Assembly (NCBI GenBank): GCA_013388985.1
Contig: JACAEF010000011.1
Span: 1 to 64,000 of the forward strand
Direction of reading: 5' to 3'
Source of the DNA: Rhodocyclaceae bacterium
Lineage (GTDB): Bacteria; Pseudomonadota; Gammaproteobacteria; Burkholderiales; Rhodocyclaceae
Length of the DNA stretch: 64,000 nt
Positions 30,103 through 38,885 of the stretch are shown piece by piece; the stretch's first letter is position 1; the number at the start of each line of letters is the position of its first letter. A program made the translations under genes and the position numbers. The notes beneath the pieces were generated by a model that saw only the letters and a program-made list of their open reading frames with translations, was not told the origin of the DNA and did not search any database.

Positions 30103-33100
30103 TCAGTTGAACTTCGCCGCCCGCGCCATCAGCTTCTCGATGCCCGGCTCGCTCATGTTCCACGGCGTGCCCGGATGGATGCAGCCCGCCGTGCATTTCT
30201 CCGCCGCCTTGACGATGTCGGCGAATTTCGCGCCTTTCGGGTTGATGACGATCGCCAGCTTCTGCTCGTTGTAGGCGAACACCTGCGGCGCGAGGTTGAT
30301 GCACTCGTCGCAGGCCGTGCACTCCGGCGTCTCGATCCAGACCGGTTCGTAATCGCCACCCGCCGCGGCGCCGCTTTCGGCCGCCTGCTGCAAAGTCGGC
30401 GCTGGCGAGACGGCACCCGGAGCGAAATCGCTGCCGGCGAGCCCCAGCGTGTTGCTGATCTTGGCCAGCAGATCGGCGCGCACGCGCTCGGCGATCGCCG
30501 CGGTATCCACGGGCTGTGCATCGAGTCCGGCGATGTTGCGCAACTGGCGCCAGAACGCGAGGCGCTCCTCGGTCGAGCGCACCATGTCCTCGGTGACCAA
30601 CAGGCGCATCAGACGGTTCTTCGCATCGACGGCCCAGATGAACGGGAACTTGCCCTCGCGCTCGTCCTCGTCGAGGGCGATGAAGTCGGCCAGGAGCACC
30701 ATGTTCTCGTTCCAGGTCTCCGGCGGCGCCTTCTTGAAATGCTTGAGGAAGCGCGCCTCGGTGGCGGCGAAGTCGGCGAAGGTCATCGGCAGGGTCATGC
30801 TCTGCTCGTGTCCTGCCTCGTCGCGGTATTTGAGCGTGTAGGTCGGCCAGTCGGCCTCCAGCGCCGGGTTGCCTTCCAGGCTCACCGTCTCGTGGAAGGT
30901 GGTGCCCAGATCGGGGTTGAAGCGGAACAGCGGATAGGCACGGCTTTCCACCGCGAGCTTGCTCTGATCGACGCTCCTGTCGTCGCCGACGCCATGCTCG
31001 GGCGGGCAGACCGCGTAGATGTTGAACAGCGCCGGGCGGCGGCTGTTCAAGCCGTCGATGTAGCTCTCCAAGAGGTGATTGACGTGGGCGATCGTGCCTT
31101 GCATCACATACGCGGTGCGATGCGCCATGCCGATCAGCGAAATCTCCTTGCGCGTCTCCTGCTTGCCGCGTTGCGCCGGGCCGAAGGCGGCCATGTCGGA
31201 GACTTGGGAAATGAAGCCCGAGGTGCAGGCTTGCCCGCCGGTGTTCGAATACACCTGCGTATCGACCACCAGCACCTTGATCGGCATGCCCGACATCAAG
31301 GCGCGCGAGAGGTTCTGGAAGCCGATGTCGTACATCGCGCCATCGCCGCCCAGCGCGACGACCGGCGGGCAGAGCAGCCACTCCTCCTCGGAAAAGTCAT
31401 GCCAGGTGAAGCGGCGGAAGAAGTCGTCGTCGCGGTCCGGCAGATAGTCGCCGGCCAGCTCCTTCTCGGCCATGCGCACGGCCTTGAAGCCTTCGGCCAT
31501 CTTCGCCATGTGCCCCTCGAACAGGCCCATCGCCACGGACGGCGAATCCTGGAAGAGATGCGAGGTCCACGGGAAGGGATAGGGGTGGAACGGATACGTC
31601 GAGCCCCACACCGAGGTGCAGCCGGTCGAGTTGACGATGCCCATTTCGGCGCGGCCGCGGCCGGTCGGGCCGGCGACATAGCGCCAACGCAGATCCTTGA
31701 GCTTCTCGATCAGCTGGGCGGTGTTCTTGACCCAGACCGGATCGAGCAGCTGCGAGGGCTTGTTCTCGGTGAGCTTGGCGGCCAGATTCGAGAGTGTCAG
31801 ATCGTGCTGGCCGGTCGCCTCCACCGCGCGCACCACCGCGCTGGTGTCGGTGAGATCGACGGCGGAGGCGAGCTTGATGCGCATGTGCTGTTCGAGCCGC
31901 GCGATCAGGTCGTCGAGCTTGGCGACGAAGGCCGCCACGCGCGGCTGCATCAGTGCCGTCACCGTCGAGGTGAACAGGTGGATCGCGGTCTTCTCGCCGC
32001 AGCCCAGACACGCCCCGTCGCCGCAGTTCATCGAGTTGTAGTTGTGCTTGTCGAGCAGCAGGGTCTCCAGCGCGCCGATCTTTTCGTCCAGACTCTCGAT
32101 GCGGCTGTACTCCTTCGGCGTGGTCGGCAGGTCGAGCCAGAAGTTCCAGTCGCGGCGCAGCCGGTCGACCGTTTCATCGGTCTGCGTCACCATCTTCAGC
32201 GCGTCGTCCTCGCAGACCGTCACGCACAAGGCGCAGGCCTTGCAGGTGTAGGGGTTGATGGTGATCGAGAACAGCCCGCCGCTGCCCTTGGCCTTTTTCT
32301 CCTTCAGGCTCCAGTAGGGCTTGGTGGTGGCGAACTGGAAGTCGCCGAGCTCCTGGGTGAACAGCTTGAACTCGGCGCCCATCTTTTCCCAGTCGTCCTC
32401 GTCCGCCTCGGCGATGGTTTCCTCGATCGCCTTGTCGATCAGCGGCCGCACCGCGACGCCGTCGCTGGTGCCGATCAGCGCGCGCAGCTTCTTCTCCAGC
32501 GTGCGCACGCCGCGACGCAGGAAGCGGGTCGGCGTGCCGGCGGTCTCGATGCGGTTGACGACGGTGGTGAAGACATCGCCGATCGTGCTCACCAGGCCGG
32601 GGATCGCCGAATCGGGGCACTCGGTATAGCAGTTGCCGCAGGCGGTGCAGTTCTCGGCGATCCACACCGGATGCTCGAAGCGGATGCCGGTCATGTCGCG
32701 GAACACGCCGGTCGCCGCCGGCATCAACGACGTGCCGATGAACGGGTCGACGAGGTTGTCCGAGCCTTTGCCGGTCAGATAGAAGTGGCCGGTCTGCTCC
32801 CAGAAGCGGTGGATGTCGGCGACGCGGCCGTCGGCGGCGGGCAGTTCCTTGAGCATCACCGGCAGGCCGACGTCCTTCTTGAGAAGCTGCCTGCGCGTCT
32901 TGCCGACTTCCTTGTCGGTGATTTCCTTGAGCTCGGTGTAGCCGCGCTTGACGACACGCAGGTTGTCCTGCACGACGCGCGCGCCCTTGGATCCGAACTT
33001 GGCATCGAGCTGCGCCTCGATCGCGGCGAATAGGGTTTCCTCGCTCAGGCCGGCATTCGCCATCGTCGGACTGGCGGCGAAGAACGCGCCCTGGAAGGCG

Positions 33101-35031
33101 ATGCCCTGCATGCGCAACTGCAGCTCGGGCGAGCCCGCCTCCTCGCGCGCGATCTGGAAGGCATCGAGGTAGAAGACGCGGATCTCGTTGTCGACGATGA
33201 ACTTCTGCGCCCAGACCGGGAAGCTCGCCCAAGTCTCGTCGCCGAGGTTCGACTGGATGATGAACACGCCGCCCTTCTTCAGACCCGAGAGCGGGTTACT
33301 GTGGCCGAAGACGTTCGGGTCGGGCGAGAGCACGACATCGACATAGGTGTATTCGCAGTTGATGCGGATCGGCTCCGGCGCGGCGGAAAGGTAATAGGTG
33401 GTCGGCTGGCCCTTCTTCTCCGAGCCGTATTTCGGGTTGGCCTTGATGTCCCAGCCCAGGAGCTCGAACAGCGTCATCGCCAGGTTCTTGCCGGTGGTGA
33501 TCGCGCCCCAGCCGCCCACCGAGTGCATGCGCACGGTGATCGCGCCCTTGGGCAGCAGGTTCGGATTTTCCGAGCCGCGGATCGCCAGCGCGCGGATCTG
33601 CGGATATTTCTCCTGCAGCTCCTGCTGATGCACCTCGTCCTTCGGATTGAGCGGGTCGCGCACGAAGTCGACCGACAGATAGTAGAACTTGCGCTGCGCG
33701 CCGCCGGGCAGCATGTTCTCGACCGCGGCGATCAGCCCCTCGGGTTGCAGGTCGCGCGAGCCCAGGCCATAGCAGCCGGAGTAGAGGCGCGGCATTTCGC
33801 TGGCGGCGAAGCTCGCGTAGCCGGGATAGGGCTTGTCGTCCCCCGAGGCCAAACCGTTCTCGAGGCACTTGGTGACCGTCGCGCGCACTTCGCGCATCAG
33901 CGGCAGATCCTCGGCGAGCGGCTGGTCGGTGCGCTCGAGCACCGCCACGCCCTTCTTGCCGCGCAATACCTTGCCGAGCAGGTCGCCCGGGAAAGGCCGA
34001 TACATCGTCACATTCACCACGCCGACCTTGAGGCCGCGCGTCTCGCGCAGATAGTCGGCCACACACTCGGCCTGCACCACCATGCTGCCCATGCCGACGA
34101 TCAGCCAGTCGGCATCTTCGGTCCTGTAAGTGGAAATGCGGCCGTAGTGCCGTCCCGTCAGCGCCGAGTATTCGGCCATGCAGGCGTCGGTGATCTGCTC
34201 GATGTGGTCGAAGAAATAGGGGCGCTGGCCGGCGGTGGCCTGCATGTAGGCATCCTGGTTCTGCACCACGCCGGAGACGAGCGGCACATCGACATCCCAG
34301 ATCGCCGGCACGCGGCGGCGCTTCGGCCCGTAGAGCATCGCCTGCGCGGGTGTCGGCGTGTCGATGATGTCGTCGGGCCGGCCGACGAACTCCTCGATCA
34401 GCTCGCGTTCCGGAAGCAGCGCCGATTCGATCAGATGCGTGGTGAGAAAGCCATCCTGGCCGACGATCGCGGGGGTGAGCGAGAGCTCGGCGATTTTGCG
34501 CGCGATCAGGTTGAGGTCGGCGCACTCGGTGGCGTTCTTCGCCATCACCTGGATGAAGCCGGTGTCATCGACGCAGTGGTAGTCGTCGTGGCTGCAATGC
34601 ACGTTCAAGGACGCCTTGGTGATCGCGCGGCAGCCCATGTTGAGCACATAAGGCAGGCGTTTTCCCACCGCGCCATAGAGCGATTCGTGCATGAACGCGA
34701 CCCCCTGCGCCGAGGAGAAGTTCGTCGCCCGCAGGCCCGCCATCGCCATGCCGGCCGTTACCCCCGCCGCGGCGTGCTCGGATTCGGGCTCGATGAATAC
34801 CAGCGGGCGCCGGGAAATGTTCAGATGTCCCTTGGCGACCTCATCGGCCCAGTATTCGCCCATCTGCGTCGAAGGCGTGATCGGATAGGCGCCGGCGGCA
34901 TCCGAGGCCTCGCGCTCGACGTGGATGATCGCGGTGTTGCCATCGACGGCGTCGCGGATGCCCGGATACTTCACCTGCGGGGTGGCCTGGCCGCTCTCGC
35001 TCTTGTCGGACTTGAACAGTTTCATCAACAT
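30103..35031 (-). CDS. nifJ: pyruvate:ferredoxin (flavodoxin) oxidoreductase, expanded 1642-aa form with C-terminal ferredoxin domain
   Basis: YPITPSTQMGEYWADE; CTACGNCYTECPDSAI and CKACALCVTVCEDDAL; GDGAMYDIGFQNLSRAL TPP motif; C-terminal CTACDECINLAPQVF...CTAGCIHPG. Confidence 0.93.
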   Translation of the reverse strand: MLMKLFKSDKSESGQATPQVKYPGIRDAVDGNTAIIHVEREASDAAGAYPITPSTQMGEYWADEVAKGHLNISRRPLVFIEPESEHAAAGVTAGMAMAGLRATNFSSAQGVAFMHESLYGAVGKRLPYVLNMGCRAITKASLNVHCSHDDYHCVDDTGFIQVMAKNATECADLNLIARKIAELSLTPAIVGQDGFLTTHLIESALLPERELIEEFVGRPDDIIDTPTPAQAMLYGPKRRRVPAIWDVDVPLVSGVVQNQDAYMQATAGQRPYFFDHIEQITDACMAEYSALTGRHYGRISTYRTEDADWLIVGMGSMVVQAECVADYLRETRGLKVGVVNVTMYRPFPGDLLGKVLRGKKGVAVLERTDQPLAEDLPLMREVRATVTKCLENGLASGDDKPYPGYASFAASEMPRLYSGCYGLGSRDLQPEGLIAAVENMLPGGAQRKFYYLSVDFVRDPLNPKDEVHQQELQEKYPQIRALAIRGSENPNLLPKGAITVRMHSVGGWGAITTGKNLAMTLFELLGWDIKANPKYGSEKKGQPTTYYLSAAPEPIRINCEYTYVDVVLSPDPNVFGHSNPLSGLKKGGVFIIQSNLGDETWASFPVWAQKFIVDNEIRVFYLDAFQIAREEAGSPELQLRMQGIAFQGAFFAASPTMANAGLSEETLFAAIEAQLDAKFGSKGARVVQDNLRVVKRGYTELKEITDKEVGKTRRQLLKKDVGLPVMLKELPAADGRVADIHRFWEQTGHFYLTGKGSDNLVDPFIGTSLMPAATGVFRDMTGIRFEHPVWIAENCTACGNCYTECPDSAIPGLVSTIGDVFTTVVNRIETAGTPTRFLRRGVRTLEKKLRALIGTSDGVAVRPLIDKAIEETIAEADEDDWEKMGAEFKLFTQELGDFQFATTKPYWSLKEKKAKGSGGLFSITINPYTCKACALCVTVCEDDALKMVTQTDETVDRLRRDWNFWLDLPTTPKEYSRIESLDEKIGALETLLLDKHNYNSMNCGDGACLGCGEKTAIHLFTSTVTALMQPRVAAFVAKLDDLIARLEQHMRIKLASAVDLTDTSAVVRAVEATGQHDLTLSNLAAKLTENKPSQLLDPVWVKNTAQLIEKLKDLRWRYVAGPTGRGRAEMGIVNSTGCTSVWGSTYPFHPYPFPWTSHLFQDSPSVAMGLFEGHMAKMAEGFKAVRMAEKELAGDYLPDRDDDFFRRFTWHDFSEEEWLLCPPVVALGGDGAMYDIGFQNLSRALMSGMPIKVLVVDTQVYSNTGGQACTSGFISQVSDMAAFGPAQRGKQETRKEISLIGMAHRTAYVMQGTIAHVNHLLESYIDGLNSRRPALFNIYAVCPPEHGVGDDRSVDQSKLAVESRAYPLFRFNPDLGTTFHETVSLEGNPALEADWPTYTLKYRDEAGHEQSMTLPMTFADFAATEARFLKHFKKAPPETWNENMVLLADFIALDEDEREGKFPFIWAVDAKNRLMRLLVTEDMVRSTEERLAFWRQLRNIAGLDAQPVDTAAIAERVRADLLAKISNTLGLAGSDFAPGAVSPAPTLQQAAESGAAAGGDYEPVWIETPECTACDECINLAPQVFAYNEQKLAIVINPKGAKFADIVKAAEKCTAGCIHPGTPWNMSEPGIEKLMARAAKFN
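30391..30418 (+). repeat. dispersed mini-repeat copy in the nifJ interdomain linker
   Basis: CAAAGTCGGCGCTGGCGAGACGGCACCC; read on the gene strand as GAVSPAPTL. Confidence 0.75.
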
Positions 35032-35071
35032 TTCTCCACTCCCTCTGGTTGAGGATTGTCATATTGAAATC

Positions 35072-35214
35072 GAAACCTTTGCCCAGCGCCGCGAGCGGGA
35101 TGAGATGCAAGGCGCACGGAGCGCAGGATGCGAGACATACCTGCCAGGTAGGCGAGCATCCGAGCACCGGGCAACAACGCAGATCGCCCGCGCAGCAAGT
35201 TGGGCAAAGGTTTC
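35072..35214 (-). repeat. ERIC-like imperfect palindrome, copy 3
   Basis: GAAACCTTTGCCCAGC...GTTGGGCAAAGGTTTC terminal stem; apical TACCTG-CAGGTA; GGATGC/GCATCC middle stem; between rnfB and nifJ. Confidence 0.78.
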
Positions 35215-35218
35215 CTAT

Positions 35219-36097
35219 TCATTGCAGAAGCGGCAGAGCATCCTGCCGCAGTATCTTCTTCGCGGCCGCGCCCTTGACCGCCTTGTTCGGCGTTTCGAAC
35301 CAGACGATCGCACCGGTCGGACAGCGCTCGATCGGCCCGCGCGTGGCCCAGGCATTCAGCTCGTAGCGGATCGTCGCCAGATTGTTGTCGAGGCGGATCA
35401 GGCCGGGCGCGGCATCGGCGACACACCTGCCGCAGGCGGTGCAGGCGACTTCGCAGGCCCTTTCGGCGGTGTCGCCATCGGCGTGGTTCTTGCAGGCCAC
35501 CCACAGCTTGCGGCTGACAGGCTCCAGAGAAAACAGACCCTTGGGACAGACCTCGACGCAATCGTTGCAGGCGGTGCACTTGTCGGCATCGACCACCGGT
35601 AACCCATGCTCGTCGAGATGCAGCGCGTCGAAATCGCACACCGCCTCGCAGTCGCCCAAGCCCAGACAGCCCCAGGCGCATTCCTTGCCACCGCCGCCGA
35701 CCACCGCCGCGGCGCGGCAGGTCTTGAGGCCGGCATAGCGCGCGCGCAGGAACGCCACATGGCGGCCGCCAGCGCAGGCGAGCCGCGCAACCTTCTTTTC
35801 GATGTTGCCGGGATCGACGCCGAGCAGGTTCGCGATGTCCTTGCGCTGTTGCGGCGAACTCACCGTGCATTGCGCGGGCACCACCTCGCCCGCCACCACC
35901 TTTTCGGCAAAGCCGCGGCAGCCCGGCTGGCCACAGGCGCCGCAATTCGATTTGGGCAGGAGTTCCTCCACCTGCTCGATGCGCGGATCTTCATGGACGA
36001 AGAGCTTGCGATTGGCGAACGCGAGCAAGGCGGCCAGGGTAACCCCCAGCACGGCCATGAACCCGCCCGCCACAGCCAGACTCGACACCGATTCCAT
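35219..36097 (-). CDS. rnfB: Rnf electron transport complex subunit B
   Basis: SNCGACGQPGCRGFAEKVVAGEV; CTACNDCVEVCPKGLF and CTACGRCVADAAPGLI. Confidence 0.94.
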   Translation of the reverse strand: MESVSSLAVAGGFMAVLGVTLAALLAFANRKLFVHEDPRIEQVEELLPKSNCGACGQPGCRGFAEKVVAGEVVPAQCTVSSPQQRKDIANLLGVDPGNIEKKVARLACAGGRHVAFLRARYAGLKTCRAAAVVGGGGKECAWGCLGLGDCEAVCDFDALHLDEHGLPVVDADKCTACNDCVEVCPKGLFSLEPVSRKLWVACKNHADGDTAERACEVACTACGRCVADAAPGLIRLDNNLATIRYELNAWATRGPIERCPTGAIVWFETPNKAVKGAAAKKILRQDALPLLQ

Positions 36098-36151
36098 GAA
36101 ACTCGCACCACCCCGATAAAATTGGCGCGCCGCAACATCCGCGCCGTGATC

Positions 36152-36207
36152 AAAAAAACCCTGCGCACCCGCTCACCCCTCGGCGAAGGGTGAGCATCTC
36201 GCGCACA
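36152..36207 (-). terminator. intrinsic-terminator-like hairpin in the rnfB leader
   Basis: Minus strand TGTGCGC GAGAT GCTCACCC TTCGCCGAG GGGTGAGC GG GTGCGCA GGG TTTTTTT; ends 54 nt before the rnfB ATG. Confidence 0.6.
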
Positions 36208-36216
36208 GCGAATTCC

Positions 36217-36321
36217 GGCTGCCCGAAACACACGCCTTGCGGGCATGTGCCTCGGCAGCCATCACGGCGCGGCCGGTGGTTTTCCGGCCGACGGGGCGAA
36301 AAGGCGGCGTATCACCTTTTC
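36217..36321 (-). promoter_or_regulatory. candidate structured leader of rnfB-nifJ (three consecutive hairpins)
   Basis: Minus-strand stems GAAAAGG/CCTTTTC, CGGCCGG/CCGGCCG and GGCTGCC/GGCAGCC with inner CACATGCC/GGCGTGTG. Confidence 0.5.
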
Positions 36322-36454
36322 AGACTGTCACACGCAGGGTTGCGCCCGGCGCGTGTTCGTGACGACGAAAGTATAGGTAATTTTGTCGCAGCGCAGCAAA
36401 CAATGGTTTTTATGCAGAGAATAGAAACCACTTTTGGAGCAGGGGCGACTGTGG

Positions 36455-36480
36455 GATGCCGTCCCGTCAGCGCCGAATTT
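36455..36480 (-). repeat. dispersed mini-repeat copy (intergenic)
   Basis: GATGCCGTCCCGTCAGCGCCGAATTT, directly next to ERIC-like copy 4. Confidence 0.65.
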
Positions 36481-36486
36481 CTACAG

Positions 36487-36627
36487 GGCGCCTCGAAAAA
36501 CCGTCGCGAGCGGGTGGAGGGCAAGGCGCACGGAGCGCAGCGACCGAGACATATCAAGGTGATAGGCGAGGAAGCGAGCACCGCGCAACGCGAGCCTAGG
36601 GCCGCGCAGCAGGTTATTCGAGGTGCC
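36487..36627 (-). repeat. ERIC-like imperfect palindrome, copy 4
   Basis: GGCGCCTCGAAAAACC...GGTTATTCGAGGTGCC terminal stem; apical TATCA-TGATA. Confidence 0.78.
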
Positions 36628-36684
36628 CAACAAGTTGATGCCCGTTAAGTCTTTTCCTGCGCATTCAGGCAAAATGCGCCTCCC

Positions 36685-37290
36685 ATGCTGACAGCCACCG
36701 CCCTCTCCTGCGTTCGCGGCGAACGCCTCCTGTTTGCCGGGCTCGATCTCGCGCTCAAGCCCGGCGAGTGGCTGCATGTGCAGGGCGAAAACGGCGCGGG
36801 CAAGACCAGCCTGCTGCGCATCCTCGCCGGCCTGTCGCCGCCGGCGGCGGGCGAAGTGCGCTGGCAGGGCGAGCCCATCAGGACATTGGCCGAGGAATAC
36901 CGGCGCCATCTGCTGTTTCTCGGCCATCACGGCGCGGTCAAGGAAGAGCTCACTCCGCTGGAAAACCTCTCCTTCGCCGCCGAACTCGACGGCGCGGCGC
37001 TTTCCGAAGCCGAAGCGCTCGCCGCGCTCTCGCGCTTCGGCCTGCGCGGCCGGGAGGACCTGGCGGTACGCTTTCTCTCCGCCGGCCAGAAGCGGCGCGT
37101 GCTGCTCGCGCGCCTGGCGGTGAGGAAGGCGACACTGTGGATCCTCGACGAGCCATTCACCGCCCTCGACGTCAAGGCGGTCGAACTGCTCTCGAACCTG
37201 ATCGTCGAGCACGTGCGCGGCGGCGGCATCTGCATCCTGACCAGCCACCAGAGCATCCCGCTGCCCAACGGGAAGGTGCTGAAAATATGA
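36685..37290 (+). CDS. ccmA: cytochrome c biogenesis heme exporter ATP-binding protein
   Basis: GENGAGKTSLLRILAGL Walker A; operon context. Confidence 0.95.
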   Translation: MLTATALSCVRGERLLFAGLDLALKPGEWLHVQGENGAGKTSLLRILAGLSPPAAGEVRWQGEPIRTLAEEYRRHLLFLGHHGAVKEELTPLENLSFAAELDGAALSEAEALAALSRFGLRGREDLAVRFLSAGQKRRVLLARLAVRKATLWILDEPFTALDVKAVELLSNLIVEHVRGGGICILTSHQSIPLPNGKVLKI

Positions 37291-37952
37291 AGGCGGTGAT
37301 CGCCATCATCCGCCGCGACCTGCTGCTGGCGATGCGCAGGAAGAGCGAGGTGCTCACCGCGCTGTTCTTCTTCATCATCGTCACGAGCCTGTTTCCACTC
37401 GGCATAGGCCCGGAGCCGGCGCTGCTCAAGAAGATCGCGCCGGGCATCCTCTGGGTGGCGGCGCTCTTGGCGACGATGCTGGGCCTCTCGCGCCTGTTCG
37501 CGCCCGATCACGCCGACGGCACGCTCGAACAGATGGCCCTTTCCCCAACCCCGCTGGGCCTGCTGATCGCGGGTAAAATCACTGCCCACTGGCTCACCAC
37601 GGGACTGCCGCTGGTATTGCTGGCGCCGGTGCTGGGCATCCAGTTCGATCTCGATACGGAGGCCTTGGGCATTCTGGTGCTGGCCCTGCTGCTGGGTACG
37701 CCCCTCCTCTCGCTGATCGGTGCGATCGGCGCGGCGCTGACGCTCGGCGTGCGCGGTGGTGGCGTGCTGCTGTCGCTGCTGGTCTTGCCGCTTTACGTGC
37801 CGACGCTGATCTTCGGCGCCGGCGCGGTGGAAATGGTCGTCTCGGGCCTCAGTGCCGCCGGCCACCTGTCGCTGCTCGCGGCCTTGCTGGCCGTGGCGGT
37901 TTTTTTCGCGCCGTGGGCGACCACGGCGGCCTTGAGGATCGCACTTGAGTAA
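37287..37952 (+). CDS. ccmB: heme exporter protein CcmB
   Basis: MKAVIAIIRRDLLLAMRRKSEVLTALFFFIIVTSLFPLGIGPEP. Confidence 0.95.
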   Translation: MKAVIAIIRRDLLLAMRRKSEVLTALFFFIIVTSLFPLGIGPEPALLKKIAPGILWVAALLATMLGLSRLFAPDHADGTLEQMALSPTPLGLLIAGKITAHWLTTGLPLVLLAPVLGIQFDLDTEALGILVLALLLGTPLLSLIGAIGAALTLGVRGGGVLLSLLVLPLYVPTLIFGAGAVEMVVSGLSAAGHLSLLAALLAVAVFFAPWATTAALRIALE

Positions 37953-38703
37953 CCGGCTCATCAATTGGTTCAAATTTGCCTCGCCGCAGAGCTTCTACCC
38001 GCTCGCCGGCAAGATGATCCCGTGGTTCTGGGCCCTTGCGGCGATCTTCCTGATCGTCGGGCTCTACATCAGCTTCTTCGTCGCGCCGACCGACGCGACG
38101 CAGGGCGAGGGCTACCGTGTCATCTTCGTCCATGTGCCCGCCGCCTGGATGTCGATGTTCCTCTATTGCGTGATGGCCGGCTGGGCCGGCATCGGCCTTG
38201 CCCTCAACACGCGGCTGTCGGGCATGATGGCGCAGGCGATCGCCCCGACCGGCGCGCTGATGGCTTTCCTCAGCCTATGGACCGGCGCCTTCTGGGGCAA
38301 GCCGATGTGGGGCGCCTGGTGGGTCTGGGATGCGCGGCTCACCTCGGCGCTGATCCTGTTCTTCCTCTACATCGGCTTCATCGCGCTGCAGGCGGCGATC
38401 GACGACGCGCGCCGCGCCGACAAGGCCGGCGCGATCCTTGCGCTGGTCGGCGTCGTCAATGTGCCGATCATCTATTTCTCGGTGAAGTGGTGGAACACCC
38501 TGCACCAGGGCGCCTCGGTCTCGATCATGAAATCGCCGACGATGGCGACGACGATGCTCTGGGGCATGCTGATCATGGCGCTGGCCTTCTGGATGTATTC
38601 GATCGCGGTGATCCTCACGCGCGTGCGGGCGATCATCCTCGAACGCGAGGCGCACACCGAGTGGGTCAAGGCACTGCCGGAAGTGAGAGGAGAGAGCCGA
38701 TGA
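37945..38703 (+). CDS. ccmC: heme exporter protein CcmC
   Basis: [36 protein letters not shown] heme motif. Confidence 0.95.
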   Translation: MSNRLINWFKFASPQSFYPLAGKMIPWFWALAAIFLIVGLYISFFVAPTDATQGEGYRVIFVHVPAAWMSMFLYCVMAGWAGIGLALNTRLSGMMAQAIAPTGALMAFLSLWTGAFWGKPMWGAWWVWDARLTSALILFFLYIGFIALQAAIDDARRADKAGAILALVGVVNVPIIYFSVKWWNTLHQGASVSIMKSPTMATTMLWGMLIMALAFWMYSIAVILTRVRAIILEREAHTEWVKALPEVRGESR

Positions 38704-38885
38704 ACTGGGGTTCTGCGGCCGAATTCTTCGCCATGGGCGGCTATGGGCTCTACGTCTGGGGCAGCTTCGGCGCTTGCGCCCTGCTGATGATCTTGGAACC
38801 AATCCTGGTCCGCCGGCGTCACAAGAACATTTTGCGCATCCTGCGCCGCGAACGCCTGGCCGATACCTTCGACAATCAACCATGA
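38700..38885 (+). CDS. ccmD: heme exporter protein CcmD
   Basis: [42 protein letters not shown]. Confidence 0.9.
   Translation: MNWGSAAEFFAMGGYGLYVWGSFGACALLMILEPILVRRRHKNILRILRRERLADTFDNQP

Noticed and set aside
29245-33033. 1262-aa plus-strand ORF antisense to nifJ/rnfC
   Set aside because: It is a shadow frame of high-GC coding sequence; the composition (RRA, HQ, DRADR runs) has no domain, and the minus-strand genes are clear.
34146-34173. Mini-repeat match in nifJ taken as an insertion
   Set aside because: The encoded ALTGRHYG segment resembles a native conserved PFOR stretch, so this match may be coincidental; kept only as a weak family member.
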